Program-made: the position numbers and the translations under genes
DNA from: Methanobacteriota archaeon
GTDB lineage: Archaea > Thermoplasmatota > Poseidoniia > Poseidoniales > Thalassarchaeaceae
DNA length: 54,720 nt
NCBI GenBank assembly: GCA_016845365.1
Contig: JAERST010000006.1
Span: forward strand, 1 to 54,720
Reading direction: 5' to 3'
In this document: one piece after another, positions 1 to 8,848 of the stretch
Numbering within the stretch: the first letter of the stretch is position 1
Layout of the letters: every line of letters starts with the position of its first letter
The notes under the pieces: generated by a model
Told to the model about the DNA's origin: nothing
The model's database searches: none
The model's input: the letters and a program-made list of their open reading frames with translations, nothing else

Positions 1-1
1 C

Positions 2-718
2 GCACGCATCCCCAAGGACCGCATCGCGGTGCTCATCGGCAAGGGCGGGCGGACACGCAAAATGATCGAGAAGGCCAGCGGAGCCAGCCTCGAAGTTGAT
101 TCCGCCACCGGCGATGTAATGGCCGATTGGGGACAGACAGAGGTCGACCCAATCCTGCGCATGAAGATGCCAGATGTAGTCCGCGCAATCGGCCGCGGCC
201 TCGCACCAAAGCGCGCTGTCAAACTCCTCGAGGACGAAGTCTTCCTGCGCATGTACGATATCCGCGAATGGGTCGGCCGCCAGCCGAACCAAACCCGCCG
301 CATGCGCAGCCGCCTAATCGGCCGCAACGGCCGAATCCGCAGCCTCATCGAAGAGATGACCCACACAGAGATGGCAATCTACGGCTCGACAGTCCTCGTC
401 ATCGGTGACGAGGACGGCCTCGCCCTCGCAACCCCTGCGATCGAGAGCATCCTCAACGGGGCCGAGCACGGCACTGTTCTGCACGGCCTCGAACAAGACC
501 GCAAGCGGATGCGCATTCAATCTCGCAGCCTCGATTCCTACGATGTCGACACAGGAGCATCCGACCAATTCGACGCGCTGGTCCCCGGCTTAGCAGACGC
601 GCGTCGCCGCCGCGAGCGCCGCTTCAAATCAGCTCAAGTCGACCCCGAAAACCCAGAAGAAGTCGCAGAAATGCTCGAGCTCGCGGACGATGAATCAATC
701 TCATTCGAAGAAGAATGA
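2..718 (+). CDS. KH-domain RNA-binding protein, Pno1/Dim2-like (5' end outside window)
   Basis: The frame is open to the left window edge, where an Ala-Arg-Ile-Pro-Lys-Asp stretch leads into the KH signature VLIGKGGRTRK. The start codon therefore lies upstream of this window. The GTG at 29 falls inside the first KH domain and is not the start. A second, degenerate KH module follows near codon 100 (SRLIGRNGRIRSLIEE). Two KH domains with this spacing are known from the archaeal Pno1/Dim2/Krr1-like family, which acts in small-subunit rRNA processing. The tail is acidic and rich in Glu and Asp. The family call is firm from the paired GxxG loops. The role in ribosome biogenesis is taken from the family and nothing in the local context tests it. 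Confidence 0.85.
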   Translation, partial: ARIPKDRIAVLIGKGGRTRKMIEKASGASLEVDSATGDVMADWGQTEVDPILRMKMPDVVRAIGRGLAPKRAVKLLEDEVFLRMYDIREWVGRQPNQTRRMRSRLIGRNGRIRSLIEEMTHTEMAIYGSTVLVIGDEDGLALATPAIESILNGAEHGTVLHGLEQDRKRMRIQSRSLDSYDVDTGASDQFDALVPGLADARRRRERRFKSAQVDPENPEEVAEMLELADDESISFEEE

Positions 719-825
719 ATCCACCCGGCGAGAAAGCCCGTCGACGAACTTTGGGAGAATTCTTCCCTAACTTTGCGAACCTTTCGAGCCGCCACGCCTA
801 AGCGGGGGTCCTCGCTCGACCGGCC

Positions 826-2103
826 ATGAATCTGCTTGAGGAGTGGTATGATTACGAGCGTGTAGTCATCCAAGGTCTGACCGTTATCATGGGACTTTTC
901 TTCGCTGGAGTCGCCCTCGAACAAGCGTCGATTTCGAACCCACTTTCCGATTTCGTCTACACTTACTACCTGAATCCAATTCTCAGTGAATCCACTGGTG
1001 ATGCCGGCTACAATATGGTCAACACGATGACTTACGGTGTCGTTCTCGCCATGTTCGCGGTCGCTCTCTCGGGCTGGCTGCGCCACCTTGGAATCGATGG
1101 CTCTGACAAGACTCTACTCGCGTTGCTGCCATTCGTTTTGTGGGCTGCATTCGGTGAAGTTGTCGAAGACGCGAGAATGTTCGGGGAGTTCTTCTCCGCT
1201 TGGTTCGTCTCCCCGGGAGTTCACTTCCAAACCGCTGCTTGGGTTGTTGTCGCTGGATGGGCTGGTTACTCGATTTCTCGCTGCGATTGCGATGACAAAA
1301 AGAAGGCTGAGAGCGTTCGGAATGCTTCTTTTCTGATTATTTTCTCACAATTCGTGCTTTACGGAGTGTCTGTTAGTGGAAGCGATAGGGTTGCTTACCT
1401 CGAAGTTGACCTCTCGCTGATGTTGTTGTTTACGGCTCTTGGGCTCGCCGTTCCTTGGTTGCTAGAGGCGAGCGCTGAGGCATTTGATCACATTCAGCGC
1501 ACCGTGTATTTCAGCGGTGTCGGCGGAGGATTGGTGCTCTTCGGTGCGCTTGCTTCTTTCATGGCACATCAGGAATTTTCACAGCTCAATTTGTGGCCAG
1601 TTGTCGTCGTCATCGGTGCTCCCGTTCTGCTCTGTATGTGGATGATTGAACAGGGGCGAGAGGCGGCTGCAGAATTGGCCGATTTGGACATCGTTGCAGG
1701 TGTCCTATCGCCAGGGATGACTGAGGATGATTACATCGAGTTGGAATCGAAGGAGAAAGACCTCATCGAGTCTCTTCGCACTAAGGCGACGATGGCTTAT
1801 CCGGTCGCCTTCCTTCCTGTTGCTGGTCAATTGCTGGATGGATTGGCGACCTTCATTGGGATCGATTTCTTCGGCTACCACGAGAAGCACATCGTCTCCG
1901 CTTGGATCATCGAACTCTTCGACACCGCAGCCGGCTTTGCCGTGCTGAAGTTGGCGATTGGTGGAATCATATTCTGGTTCTACTCATTGGCGAATTTCGA
2001 GCATCGCCAGCAGCACCTGCGCTTACTCATCGGATTGGCTCTGATGGTAGTTGGAATGGCGCCCGGGCTGCGCGATGTTGGTCGCTTGATGTTGGGTGTT
2101 TAG
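826..2103 (+). CDS. DUF63-like multi-pass membrane protein
   Basis: The protein has 425 residues and about ten hydrophobic segments, with a charged loop near residues 285-310. The segment around residues 110-140 contains FGEVVEDARMFGE followed by a Ser-Pro-Gly-aromatic stretch. This resembles the conserved core of archaeal DUF63 membrane proteins, whose function is unknown. The ATG at 826 is the first start after a short gap. No strong ribosome binding site is visible, so it may be translated from a leaderless or weakly led message. It precedes the leucine operon on the same strand, separated by two hairpins, which suggests separate transcription. The family call is from memory of the motif and moderately sure. 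Confidence 0.65.
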   Translation: MNLLEEWYDYERVVIQGLTVIMGLFFAGVALEQASISNPLSDFVYTYYLNPILSESTGDAGYNMVNTMTYGVVLAMFAVALSGWLRHLGIDGSDKTLLALLPFVLWAAFGEVVEDARMFGEFFSAWFVSPGVHFQTAAWVVVAGWAGYSISRCDCDDKKKAESVRNASFLIIFSQFVLYGVSVSGSDRVAYLEVDLSLMLLFTALGLAVPWLLEASAEAFDHIQRTVYFSGVGGGLVLFGALASFMAHQEFSQLNLWPVVVVIGAPVLLCMWMIEQGREAAAELADLDIVAGVLSPGMTEDDYIELESKEKDLIESLRTKATMAYPVAFLPVAGQLLDGLATFIGIDFFGYHEKHIVSAWIIELFDTAAGFAVLKLAIGGIIFWFYSLANFEHRQQHLRLLIGLALMVVGMAPGLRDVGRLMLGV

Positions 2104-2160
2104 TTCGGACCGATTGGTCTGAATTGAAGCCGGTCCGAACCACGACATCTACGATGTCGT
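2104..2160 (+). terminator. Two consecutive perfect hairpins between DUF63 gene and leucine operon
   Basis: TTCGGACCG at 2104-2112 pairs exactly with CGGTCCGAA at 2131-2139. It is followed at once by ACGACATC-TAC-GATGTCGT at 2142-2160. The first arm begins directly after the stop codon of the membrane protein gene. This placement fits termination, or a leader structure for the downstream carboxylase operon. No U-tract follows, so termination is an inference. Confidence 0.4.
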
Positions 2161-2206
2161 ATCCATTGGATTCAAGGTTCGTCGGCAATCTCGGGGGTTG
2201 AGAGCC

Positions 2207-3817
2207 ATGGATAGATTGCCGACCCGCGTCGAGCGTTCAGGCCCCGATTGGGAGCGTCGACGCGAACAAAATCTGGCTTTGGCCGCCGACCTCAAAGAGC
2301 GCCTCGCGGCAGTCAAAGAGGGCGGGGGCGGCAAATATGTCGAGCGCCACCGCGCTCGAAACAAGATGCTCCCAAGGGAGCGAATCGCCGAGATCTGCGA
2401 TCCCGGCAGCCCCTTCCTCGAGCTTTCCAGCCTTGCCGCTAACGGACTCTACGATGGCAAGGCTCACTCGGCCGGCGTCATCACAGGAATCGGCCTCGTC
2501 CACGGTCGCGAATGTCTCTTCGTCGCCAACGACGCGACCGTCAAGGGCGGCTCGTACTATCCGATGACGGTCAAGAAACACATCCGCGCCCAAGATGTCG
2601 CCGACGCCAATAATCTCCCTTGCATCTACCTCGTCGATAGCGGCGGAGCCTTCCTACCGATGCAAGACGAGGTATTCCCGGACATCGGTCACTTTGGCCG
2701 CATCTTCCGCAATCAAGCGATGATGTCCGGCAAGGGCATCCCGCAAGTCGCCGCCGTCCTCGGCAGCTGCACAGCCGGCGGCGCATACGTCCCAGCCATG
2801 TCCGATGAATCGATTATCGTCAAAGGAAATGGAACGATTTTCCTCGCCGGTCCGCCCCTCGTCAAAGCAGCGACGGGCGAAGAGGTCAGCGCCGAAGACC
2901 TCGGCGGCGCTGACGTCCACACCCGCGAATCGGGTGTGGCCGACCACTTCGCTGAAACAGAGGAAGAAGCCCTGCGAATGGTCCGAAATGTTGTCGAGAA
3001 TTTGAATATCGAGCCGAAACAGCGATTGGATTCCAAGGCGGTTGAAGAGCCCGCTTTCGACCCTGAAGAATTGATGGGAATCATTCCCAGCGACAATCGA
3101 ACTCCAGTCGATGTGAAGGAAATCATCGCTCGCATCGTCGACGGTTCTCGCTTCCACGAATTCAAGCCGCGATACGGTACGACTCTGGTTTGTGGCTTCG
3201 CTCGGATTCATGGATATCCGGTTGGAATCGTGGCAAATAACGGCATTCTATTCTCCGAATCCTCGCTCAAAGGTGCTCACTTTGTCGAACTCTGCGGACA
3301 GCGTGGCGTTCCACTGATTTTCCTGCAGAATATTACCGGATTTATGGTCGGCCGTGACGCTGAATCGGGTGGAATTGCGAAGGATGGTGCGAAGCTGGTC
3401 ACGGCCGTGTCTTGTGTTCCAGTACCTAAATTCACGGTGATTATTGGTGGCTCGCACGGGGCTGGAAATTACGGTATGTGCGGGCGAGCCTACGATCCGC
3501 GCTTCTTGTTCATGTGGCCCAACGCGCGGATTTCTGTGATGGGTGGCCCGCAGGCTGCCGATGTGCTGGCGACTGTGAAACAGGACCAGCGGGCCCGCGA
3601 GGGATTGCCTCCGATGGATGGGGCCGAATTGGAGGAATTCCGTCGGCCGATTCTTGAGAAATATGAGACCGAAGGCTCGCCTTATTACTCGACTGCGCGG
3701 CTCTGGGATGATGGTGTCATCGACCCGCGCGATACTCGCGATGTTCTCGGTCTGGCGATTTCGGCGAGCCTGAATGCGCCGTTCCCCGACAATGGCTACG
3801 GCGTTTTCAGAATGTGA
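2207..3817 (+). CDS. liuB: Methylcrotonyl-CoA carboxylase, carboxyltransferase (beta) subunit
   Basis: This subunit transfers the carboxyl group from carboxybiotin to 3-methylcrotonyl-CoA in leucine degradation. The sequence carries the features that mark MCC beta among acyl-CoA carboxylases: [28 protein letters not shown], and [18 protein letters not shown] followed by LGGADVH. The C-terminal half has the second crotonase-like domain with [19 protein letters not shown] and MGGPQAA. The length of about 536 residues is normal. I chose the ATG at 2207, preceded by a GGGGGTTGAG stretch. A TTG three codons upstream is possible. Fifteen bases separate it from the hydratase gene, and the order beta-hydratase-alpha matches liuB-liuC-liuD of bacteria. 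The substrate is well supported by motifs and context together. Confidence 0.92.
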   Translation: MDRLPTRVERSGPDWERRREQNLALAADLKERLAAVKEGGGGKYVERHRARNKMLPRERIAEICDPGSPFLELSSLAANGLYDGKAHSAGVITGIGLVHGRECLFVANDATVKGGSYYPMTVKKHIRAQDVADANNLPCIYLVDSGGAFLPMQDEVFPDIGHFGRIFRNQAMMSGKGIPQVAAVLGSCTAGGAYVPAMSDESIIVKGNGTIFLAGPPLVKAATGEEVSAEDLGGADVHTRESGVADHFAETEEEALRMVRNVVENLNIEPKQRLDSKAVEEPAFDPEELMGIIPSDNRTPVDVKEIIARIVDGSRFHEFKPRYGTTLVCGFARIHGYPVGIVANNGILFSESSLKGAHFVELCGQRGVPLIFLQNITGFMVGRDAESGGIAKDGAKLVTAVSCVPVPKFTVIIGGSHGAGNYGMCGRAYDPRFLFMWPNARISVMGGPQAADVLATVKQDQRAREGLPPMDGAELEEFRRPILEKYETEGSPYYSTARLWDDGVIDPRDTRDVLGLAISASLNAPFPDNGYGVFRM

Positions 3818-3832
3818 TGAGGGGGTTGTGAG

Positions 3833-4705
3833 ATGTCAGAGCGAGCCAGAATGAGTGATGAGAGGCCGGCTGCTGAATTGTGCAGCCTCGAAATTGAGGG
3901 TGCTGTGGCTCGGCTGACCTTGCGCCGCTCAGATGTGTTCAATGCGTTGAATGTTCAATTGATTTCTGAGTTGGTGGAGGCTCTGCGCTGGACTGAGGAG
4001 CGGGCTGTCGGTACAACTCAGGTTCTGACTGACCCGGATGGTTCTCCTTACCTGCGCGTGATTGTTTTGCGGGGCGATGGTAAGCACTTCTGCGCAGGTG
4101 CTGACATCAATATGATGCGAGACGCTGGGGCGGCTGGGCCGGAGGAGAATCGCGCCGATTCCGAGCGTCTCGACCGTCTTTTCAATTCACTTTGGGCACA
4201 CCCTTGCTTCACCATTGGAGCGGTTCAGGGCGTGGCTTTGGGTGGCGGGGCTGGTCTCGTCGCCTGCGTCGACCACTCGATTGGCGAGCCGCGCACGCGA
4301 ATTGCACTGTCTGAGGGCAAATTGGGAATCTTACCCGCCGTCATCGGACCCTACGTGTACCGCCGACTCGGCAGCGCCCAATTCCGCCGTCTCTCGATGT
4401 TGGCGAGCCGCGTCGGTGCCGAGGAGGGTTTGCGAATCGGTTGGCTCAACGATTTGGTCGATTCGCCGCTTGAATTCGACGAGGCGATCGACCGAGCCAT
4501 CGGAGATGTCCTCACGACCGGCCCGATGGCCGTGGCCGAATCGAAGCGCTTGGCCATGACCTTCGACCGCTGGATGGCCAGCGATGAGGAGCTGAGACTC
4601 TGGACCTTGGACAAGACGAGCGCGATGCGTGGTTCACGAGAGGGGCAGGAGGGGTTGTCGTCCTTCCTCGAGCGCCGCAAGCCCGATTGGGCACCCGAAG
4701 AGTAG
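3833..4705 (+). CDS. liuC: Enoyl-CoA hydratase, probably methylglutaconyl-CoA hydratase
   Basis: This is a crotonase-superfamily protein of 290 residues. The oxyanion-hole and CoA-binding segment reads GDGKHFCAGADINMM. The second is GVALGGGAGLVACVDHSIG, followed by LSEGKLGILPAVIGPYV. The Glu in LSE and the GILPAV run are typical of methylglutaconyl-CoA hydratases. It lies between both subunits of methylcrotonyl-CoA carboxylase, and its product step (3-methylglutaconyl-CoA to HMG-CoA) follows theirs directly, so the specific call leans on context. The ATG at 3833 has a GGGGGTTGTGAG stretch just upstream; an ATG at 3851 is an alternative. No HMG-CoA lyase is present in the window. Confidence 0.85.
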   Translation: MSERARMSDERPAAELCSLEIEGAVARLTLRRSDVFNALNVQLISELVEALRWTEERAVGTTQVLTDPDGSPYLRVIVLRGDGKHFCAGADINMMRDAGAAGPEENRADSERLDRLFNSLWAHPCFTIGAVQGVALGGGAGLVACVDHSIGEPRTRIALSEGKLGILPAVIGPYVYRRLGSAQFRRLSMLASRVGAEEGLRIGWLNDLVDSPLEFDEAIDRAIGDVLTTGPMAVAESKRLAMTFDRWMASDEELRLWTLDKTSAMRGSREGQEGLSSFLERRKPDWAPEE

Positions 4706-4713
4706 GTGGAGCG

Positions 4714-6270
4714 ATGATTCCGGACTGGATGCACGGCGCACCCCGTCCATTCGATACCGTTCTGGTTGCGAACCGCGGGGAGATTGCGGTTCGTGTTTTG
4801 CGGGCTGCAAAGGAGTCGGGTCTGCGTGGGGTTGCTGTTTTCTCAGACCCGGACGCAGGCTCGCTGCACGTCGAAACTGCCGATGATTCTGTGCATCTTC
4901 CCGGCGCGAGCCTGGCTGAAACTTATCTGAACGGTGAGGCGATTATTGAGGCCGCTCGGAGCACTGGGGCGCAGGCGATTCATCCTGGATTTGGCTTTCT
5001 TTCCGAGCGGGCTGATTTTGCTAATGCTGTGAAGGCGGCTGGCTTGATTTGGATCGGTCCGCCAGCCGGTGCAATCGATACGATGGGAGACAAGATTTCG
5101 GCACGCCGACGGATGATTGAATCTGGCGTGCCGGTGATTCCGGGAGAGGAGATTGCAATTTCGGAATCTTCCGACCACCTCGGAGTTTTGGCCGCGGCAG
5201 CTGCTCGTGTGGGCTATCCGCTGCTGCTGAAGGCCAGCGCTGGCGGTGGTGGAAAGGGAATGCGTGCTGTGCACGAGCCGAAGATGCTGCGCACCGAATA
5301 CGAGGCGGCTGCTCGTGAGGCTACCGCCGCCTTTGGTGACGGCACCGTCTATGTCGAGCGATTGCTGACCGGTGCGCGTCACGTTGAGATTCAAGTTCTG
5401 GCCGATTCGCTCGGTAATTGTGTGCACTTGAACGAGCGAGATTGCTCTTTGCAACGGCGCCATCAGAAAGTCATCGAAGAGGCGCCGAGCCCCGCCGTGA
5501 CTCCAGCGATTCGCGCTGCGATGGGAGATGCGGCGGTGCAAGCGGCCAAGGCAGTCGATTACGAGGGGGCAGGGACAGTCGAGTTCCTACTCTCGGACCG
5601 AGGCGAATTTTTCTTCCTCGAGATGAATACACGACTGCAGGTTGAGCACCCCGTCACAGAGATGATCACGGGCGTCGACCTAGTTCAGAAGCAATTTGAG
5701 GTCGCCGCAGGCATGCCGCTCGGCCTGACTCAATACGACATCGGAATTACGGGCCACGCAATGGAGGCGCGAATCTATGCCGAGGACCCGAGCAAGGGAT
5801 TCCTACCAGCGATTGGGGACTTAGCCATGTGGCGAGCGCCAGCAGGCCCTGGAATCCGTGTCGATACAGGCGTACGCGAGGGAGATGCGGTCACAGTCGA
5901 TTTCGACCCGATGCTGGCCAAACTAATCGTTCACGCGCCTACGCGCACAGCGGCCGCACGCCGCCTAGACAATGCCCTCGCCAACCTGCGCGCGCTCGGC
6001 GTCACCACAAACATAGGATTCCTTCGCCAAATGGCCCAACACCCCGATTTCACATCTGGCGGCATCACCACAGATTACCTCGATTCAAGCGATATCGCAA
6101 ACTTCGCAGAACCCGAGCCCGACCCAGCAACTCTCGTTGCAATCGCCGCAGCAGCCAGCCGCCTCGGGCTCGACCGCGCCGGCACAGCCGGCGCAGCAAC
6201 AAGCACAGCAGACGAACACACCGGCCACGCCGGCGACCCATTCAGGACATTGACGAGGTCCTTCCCCTGA
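4714..6270 (+). CDS. liuD: Methylcrotonyl-CoA carboxylase alpha, biotin carboxylase part
   Basis: This is an ATP-grasp biotin carboxylase that carboxylates biotin with bicarbonate and ATP. Visible motifs are VLVANRGEIAVRV at the N-terminus, the glycine-rich ATP loop KASAGGGGKGMR near residue 175, HVEIQVLAD, NERDCSLQRRHQKV, and the catalytic EMNTRLQVEHPVTE. The last 50 residues are Ala/Thr-rich and look like a linker. I chose the ATG at 4714, with GGTGGAG just upstream. A TTG at 4687 would overlap the preceding gene. In most MCC alpha subunits a biotin carrier domain follows in the same chain. Here the chain stops with TGA at 6268-6270 and the carrier is a separate gene ten bases on, in the same frame. 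Confidence 0.9.
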   Translation: MIPDWMHGAPRPFDTVLVANRGEIAVRVLRAAKESGLRGVAVFSDPDAGSLHVETADDSVHLPGASLAETYLNGEAIIEAARSTGAQAIHPGFGFLSERADFANAVKAAGLIWIGPPAGAIDTMGDKISARRRMIESGVPVIPGEEIAISESSDHLGVLAAAAARVGYPLLLKASAGGGGKGMRAVHEPKMLRTEYEAAAREATAAFGDGTVYVERLLTGARHVEIQVLADSLGNCVHLNERDCSLQRRHQKVIEEAPSPAVTPAIRAAMGDAAVQAAKAVDYEGAGTVEFLLSDRGEFFFLEMNTRLQVEHPVTEMITGVDLVQKQFEVAAGMPLGLTQYDIGITGHAMEARIYAEDPSKGFLPAIGDLAMWRAPAGPGIRVDTGVREGDAVTVDFDPMLAKLIVHAPTRTAAARRLDNALANLRALGVTTNIGFLRQMAQHPDFTSGGITTDYLDSSDIANFAEPEPDPATLVAIAAAASRLGLDRAGTAGAATSTADEHTGHAGDPFRTLTRSFP

Positions 6271-6279
6271 GGTGAGAAA

Positions 6280-6780
6280 GTGGAGTGGAGCATTGGAGAA
6301 TCGAGCGAGCGGTACACCGCTAAGCTGACCGATTCCGAGGGCACTCTATCACTCTCCGGACTCACAAGCGAGGGAGTCGAGCAGGCTCACGGAGAAGTCT
6401 CAATCTCGCGCGATTCACAAGCCGGTCGCCTGCTCGTCGAAGTAAACGGCCGAGCAACATTCGCCCACTTCGCCAAGGTCGGCGACTCGTGGTGGATCCA
6501 CCTCGACGGCCGCATCCATGTAGTCAACGGTCACGAACCAGGAAGCGCTGACGCAGGCGCAGGAGAGGGGGGTCTGACCGCACCGATGCCGGGCACAATC
6601 CTCGAAGTCCACGTCACTGCAGGCCAGCGGGTCAGGGAAGGACAAACCCTCCTCGTGATGGAGGCGATGAAGATGGAACACCGCATTCAAGCCCCGAAAG
6701 CCGGCGAGGTCATCTCTGTCAATTTCGCCGCTGGAGACCGAGTCGATATGGGTGCAATCCTAGCCGAAATCGGCGATTGA
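6280..6780 (+). CDS. Biotin carboxyl carrier protein of the MCC complex
   Basis: The protein has 166 residues. The last 70 form a biotinyl domain: TAPMPGTILEV, then the biotinylation site EAMKMEH whose Lys carries biotin, ending with the GDRV...GAILAEI strand. Residues 1-90 have no clear motif and may correspond to the BT coupling domain that links carboxylase and carrier in fused MCC alpha chains. The start is GTG at 6280, with GAGGTGAG directly before it and overlapping the stop of the carboxylase gene, so translation is probably coupled. It is in the same reading frame as the carboxylase, so the pair looks like a fission of one ancestral gene. It must serve both liuB and liuD products. Confidence 0.88.
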   Translation: MEWSIGESSERYTAKLTDSEGTLSLSGLTSEGVEQAHGEVSISRDSQAGRLLVEVNGRATFAHFAKVGDSWWIHLDGRIHVVNGHEPGSADAGAGEGGLTAPMPGTILEVHVTAGQRVREGQTLLVMEAMKMEHRIQAPKAGEVISVNFAAGDRVDMGAILAEIGD

Positions 6781-6852
6781 ACCTGTTTTTCGCACATCCC
6801 CAATGAAGAATGCCGGCATTGGATTCAATAATGGCCGATTGCTGGGATAATC

Positions 6853-7434
6853 GTGAACGAATTCGACGTCATCCTCGCGCTGAGCATGGGATTAGGACTG
6901 GCCGCAGCCTCGGGTTTCCGAGTCTTCCTACCTCCATTCCTGCTTTCGATTGCCGTACGTGCGGATGCTGTTGATGTGAATTTGATGGATACTCCCTTCG
7001 AGTATTTTGATTCGAACGTCGCAGTGATTCTCCTGGGAGCTGCGACGGTCGCCGAATTTGCAGCCTATTACGTTCCATGGGTAGACAATCTGCTCGATAC
7101 CATCGCCAGCCCAGCCGCAGTTGTTGCGGGAACCGGGATGACCGCTCTCGTCCTTGAGGGCAATACCGATCCAGTCATTCAGTGGTCGCTGGCGATCATC
7201 GCTGGCGGCGGCGTCACCGCCGCAGTTCAGGGCGCAACAGTCGTCACCCGAGGCGTCTCAAGCGCCCTGACGATGGGTGTAGCAAATCCAGTCGTCTCGA
7301 CAGGTGAGAACATCGCTGCAGTCCTGATGACGCTAATTGCGATGGTGCTACCAATTCTAGCCGCCGTCTTCGTCGCTCTTCTCATCGGAACAATCGTTGT
7401 CAAGGCGGCCAACAAAGCAACCTCAGCCCCGTGA
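6853..7434 (+). CDS. DUF4126-like small integral membrane protein
   Basis: The protein has 193 residues with five or six hydrophobic segments. It begins with GLGLAAASGFRVFLPP, a pattern that matches the N-terminus of DUF4126 membrane proteins, and has the typical run of Ala/Gly/Val helices around GVTAAVQGATVVTRG. Its function is unknown. The start is GTG at 6853 after a 72-base gap, without a strong ribosome binding site. It ends 21 bases from the end of serS, which points towards it from the other strand. Nothing in the context suggests a role. Confidence 0.65.
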   Translation: MNEFDVILALSMGLGLAAASGFRVFLPPFLLSIAVRADAVDVNLMDTPFEYFDSNVAVILLGAATVAEFAAYYVPWVDNLLDTIASPAAVVAGTGMTALVLEGNTDPVIQWSLAIIAGGGVTAAVQGATVVTRGVSSALTMGVANPVVSTGENIAAVLMTLIAMVLPILAAVFVALLIGTIVVKAANKATSAP

Positions 7435-7455
7435 AACTCGAGTCACACGATTCGG

Positions 7456-8736
7456 TTAAGCCAGCGGCAGCAGATTAGTCTGCCCACCCATCAACGGAAC
7501 GAGGACATCGGGAACGCGAACAGTCCCGTCCTCGTTCTGATTCTGTTCCATTATCGCGACCAGCGCACGGCTGGTCGCAACGGCGGTCGAATTCAGCGTA
7601 TGCACCGCCGAATTACCCTCAGCGGTCCGGTAACGCATGCGGAGTCGATTGGCTTGGTAATCGGTGCAGTTGGAGCATGAGACGACTTCTTTGTAGGCGC
7701 CCGCGCCGGGAAGCCAGGCCTCTAGGTCGTACTTCTTTGACGCCACTGTGCCCATGTCTCCAGTGCAGATATTGACCACTCGATAGTGCAGACCAAGGCT
7801 ATCCCAAAGGTCCACGGCATTGCTCAACAACTCCTCGTGATGTTCCCACGAGTCCTCGGGTTTGCAGATGACGATTTGCTCGATTTTGGTGAATTGGTGC
7901 ACACGCCAGATTCCGCGGTCGGATAGGCCGTGTGCGCCGACTTCTCGGCGGAAGCAATTCGAGATTCCAACTAATTTGATTGGCAATTCCGCCGGCTCGA
8001 TGATTTCGTCCATCCTCATCGCGGTTAGAGGGTGTTCACTCGTTGCGATGAGGTAGTACTTGTCGGGCTCAACACCGTACATCACCGTCTCGAAGTCGCT
8101 GAGGTCAGTCACACCCTCGTAGGCCTCGCGGTTCATCATCAGCGGAGGCTGAACGAGGGTGTAGCCACGCTCCATCAGGAAGTTGGCTGAGTAGTGTTGC
8201 AGAGCCATTTCAAGGCGCGCGAGGTCGCCTTGTAGGAAGTAAAAGCGCGAACCTGCGACCTTTGCTGCTCGGGCGAGGTCGACCCAACCATTTGCTTGGA
8301 TTAGGTCGTTATGCGTGCGTGCCTCGAATGCCAGCTCGACCTTTTCGCCGTGCAGGCTGTGGAGCGTGTTCTTCTGGTCATCCTCGCCGACAGGAACGGA
8401 TTCGTGCAATACATTCGGCACGCTCATGCGGATTCTATCGCGCTCGGCCAAGCAAGAATCGACCTTCTCCGCCAGCGCATCGATCTCCGCTCCGAGGCTA
8501 GCGACCTCGGCCAATATCGCATCGGCGGCCGCCGAATCACCCGATTTCTTGGCCGCCGCAATTCCACGCGCAGCCTCATTTCGCTTCTTGCGAAGTTGGT
8601 CAACATCGTAGCGCGCTTGCCGCCATTCCTCATCGAGGCGAATCACCGCATCGATGTTATCGTGGGGAATCTCACGCTTGTCATGGTCAGCCCTCAGCAC
8701 ATCCGCGTGCTCCCTGAACATGGTCATGTCAAGCAT
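7456..8736 (-). CDS. serS: Seryl-tRNA synthetase
   Basis: This class II aminoacyl-tRNA synthetase charges tRNA-Ser. The 426 residues show the N-terminal helical tRNA-binding arm (about residues 25-105, Ala/Glu/Lys-rich coiled coil), motif 2 with CFRREVGAHG and the RVHQFTKIEQ segment, and motif 3 ending in LVPLMGG. It is the common bacterial/eukaryotic and archaeal form, not the divergent methanogen type. The ATG at 8736 is the first of two nearby Met codons, with the other three codons in. It is followed on the same strand by no close gene and converges on the DUF4126 gene. Confidence 0.96.
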   Translation of the reverse strand: MLDMTMFREHADVLRADHDKREIPHDNIDAVIRLDEEWRQARYDVDQLRKKRNEAARGIAAAKKSGDSAAADAILAEVASLGAEIDALAEKVDSCLAERDRIRMSVPNVLHESVPVGEDDQKNTLHSLHGEKVELAFEARTHNDLIQANGWVDLARAAKVAGSRFYFLQGDLARLEMALQHYSANFLMERGYTLVQPPLMMNREAYEGVTDLSDFETVMYGVEPDKYYLIATSEHPLTAMRMDEIIEPAELPIKLVGISNCFRREVGAHGLSDRGIWRVHQFTKIEQIVICKPEDSWEHHEELLSNAVDLWDSLGLHYRVVNICTGDMGTVASKKYDLEAWLPGAGAYKEVVSCSNCTDYQANRLRMRYRTAEGNSAVHTLNSTAVATSRALVAIMEQNQNEDGTVRVPDVLVPLMGGQTNLLPLA

Positions 8737-8812
8737 GGCAACCGAAGCGAAGGGTCAGCCCTCCCGCCTTCAATCAATCGGGGAATCAAGGTCCGCGCGC
8801 GGTGGATTGCGA

Positions 8813-8848
8813 TAGAGGAAGGTAATCGCGCTAGAGGAAGGTAATCGC
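8813..8848. repeat. 19-base tandem duplication at the stop codon of the presenilin-like gene
   Basis: TAGAGGAAGGTAATCGC occurs at 8813-8829 and again at 8832-8848. On the minus strand the second copy encodes the last codons of the protease and the stop, while the first copy lies just past the stop. It looks like a recent slippage duplication of the gene end. Confidence 0.8.

Noticed and set aside
6268-6282. TGA read-through or selenocysteine joining carboxylase and carrier
   Set aside because: A normal GTG start with a GAGGTGAG site follows at once, and a ten-base gap fits two coupled genes.
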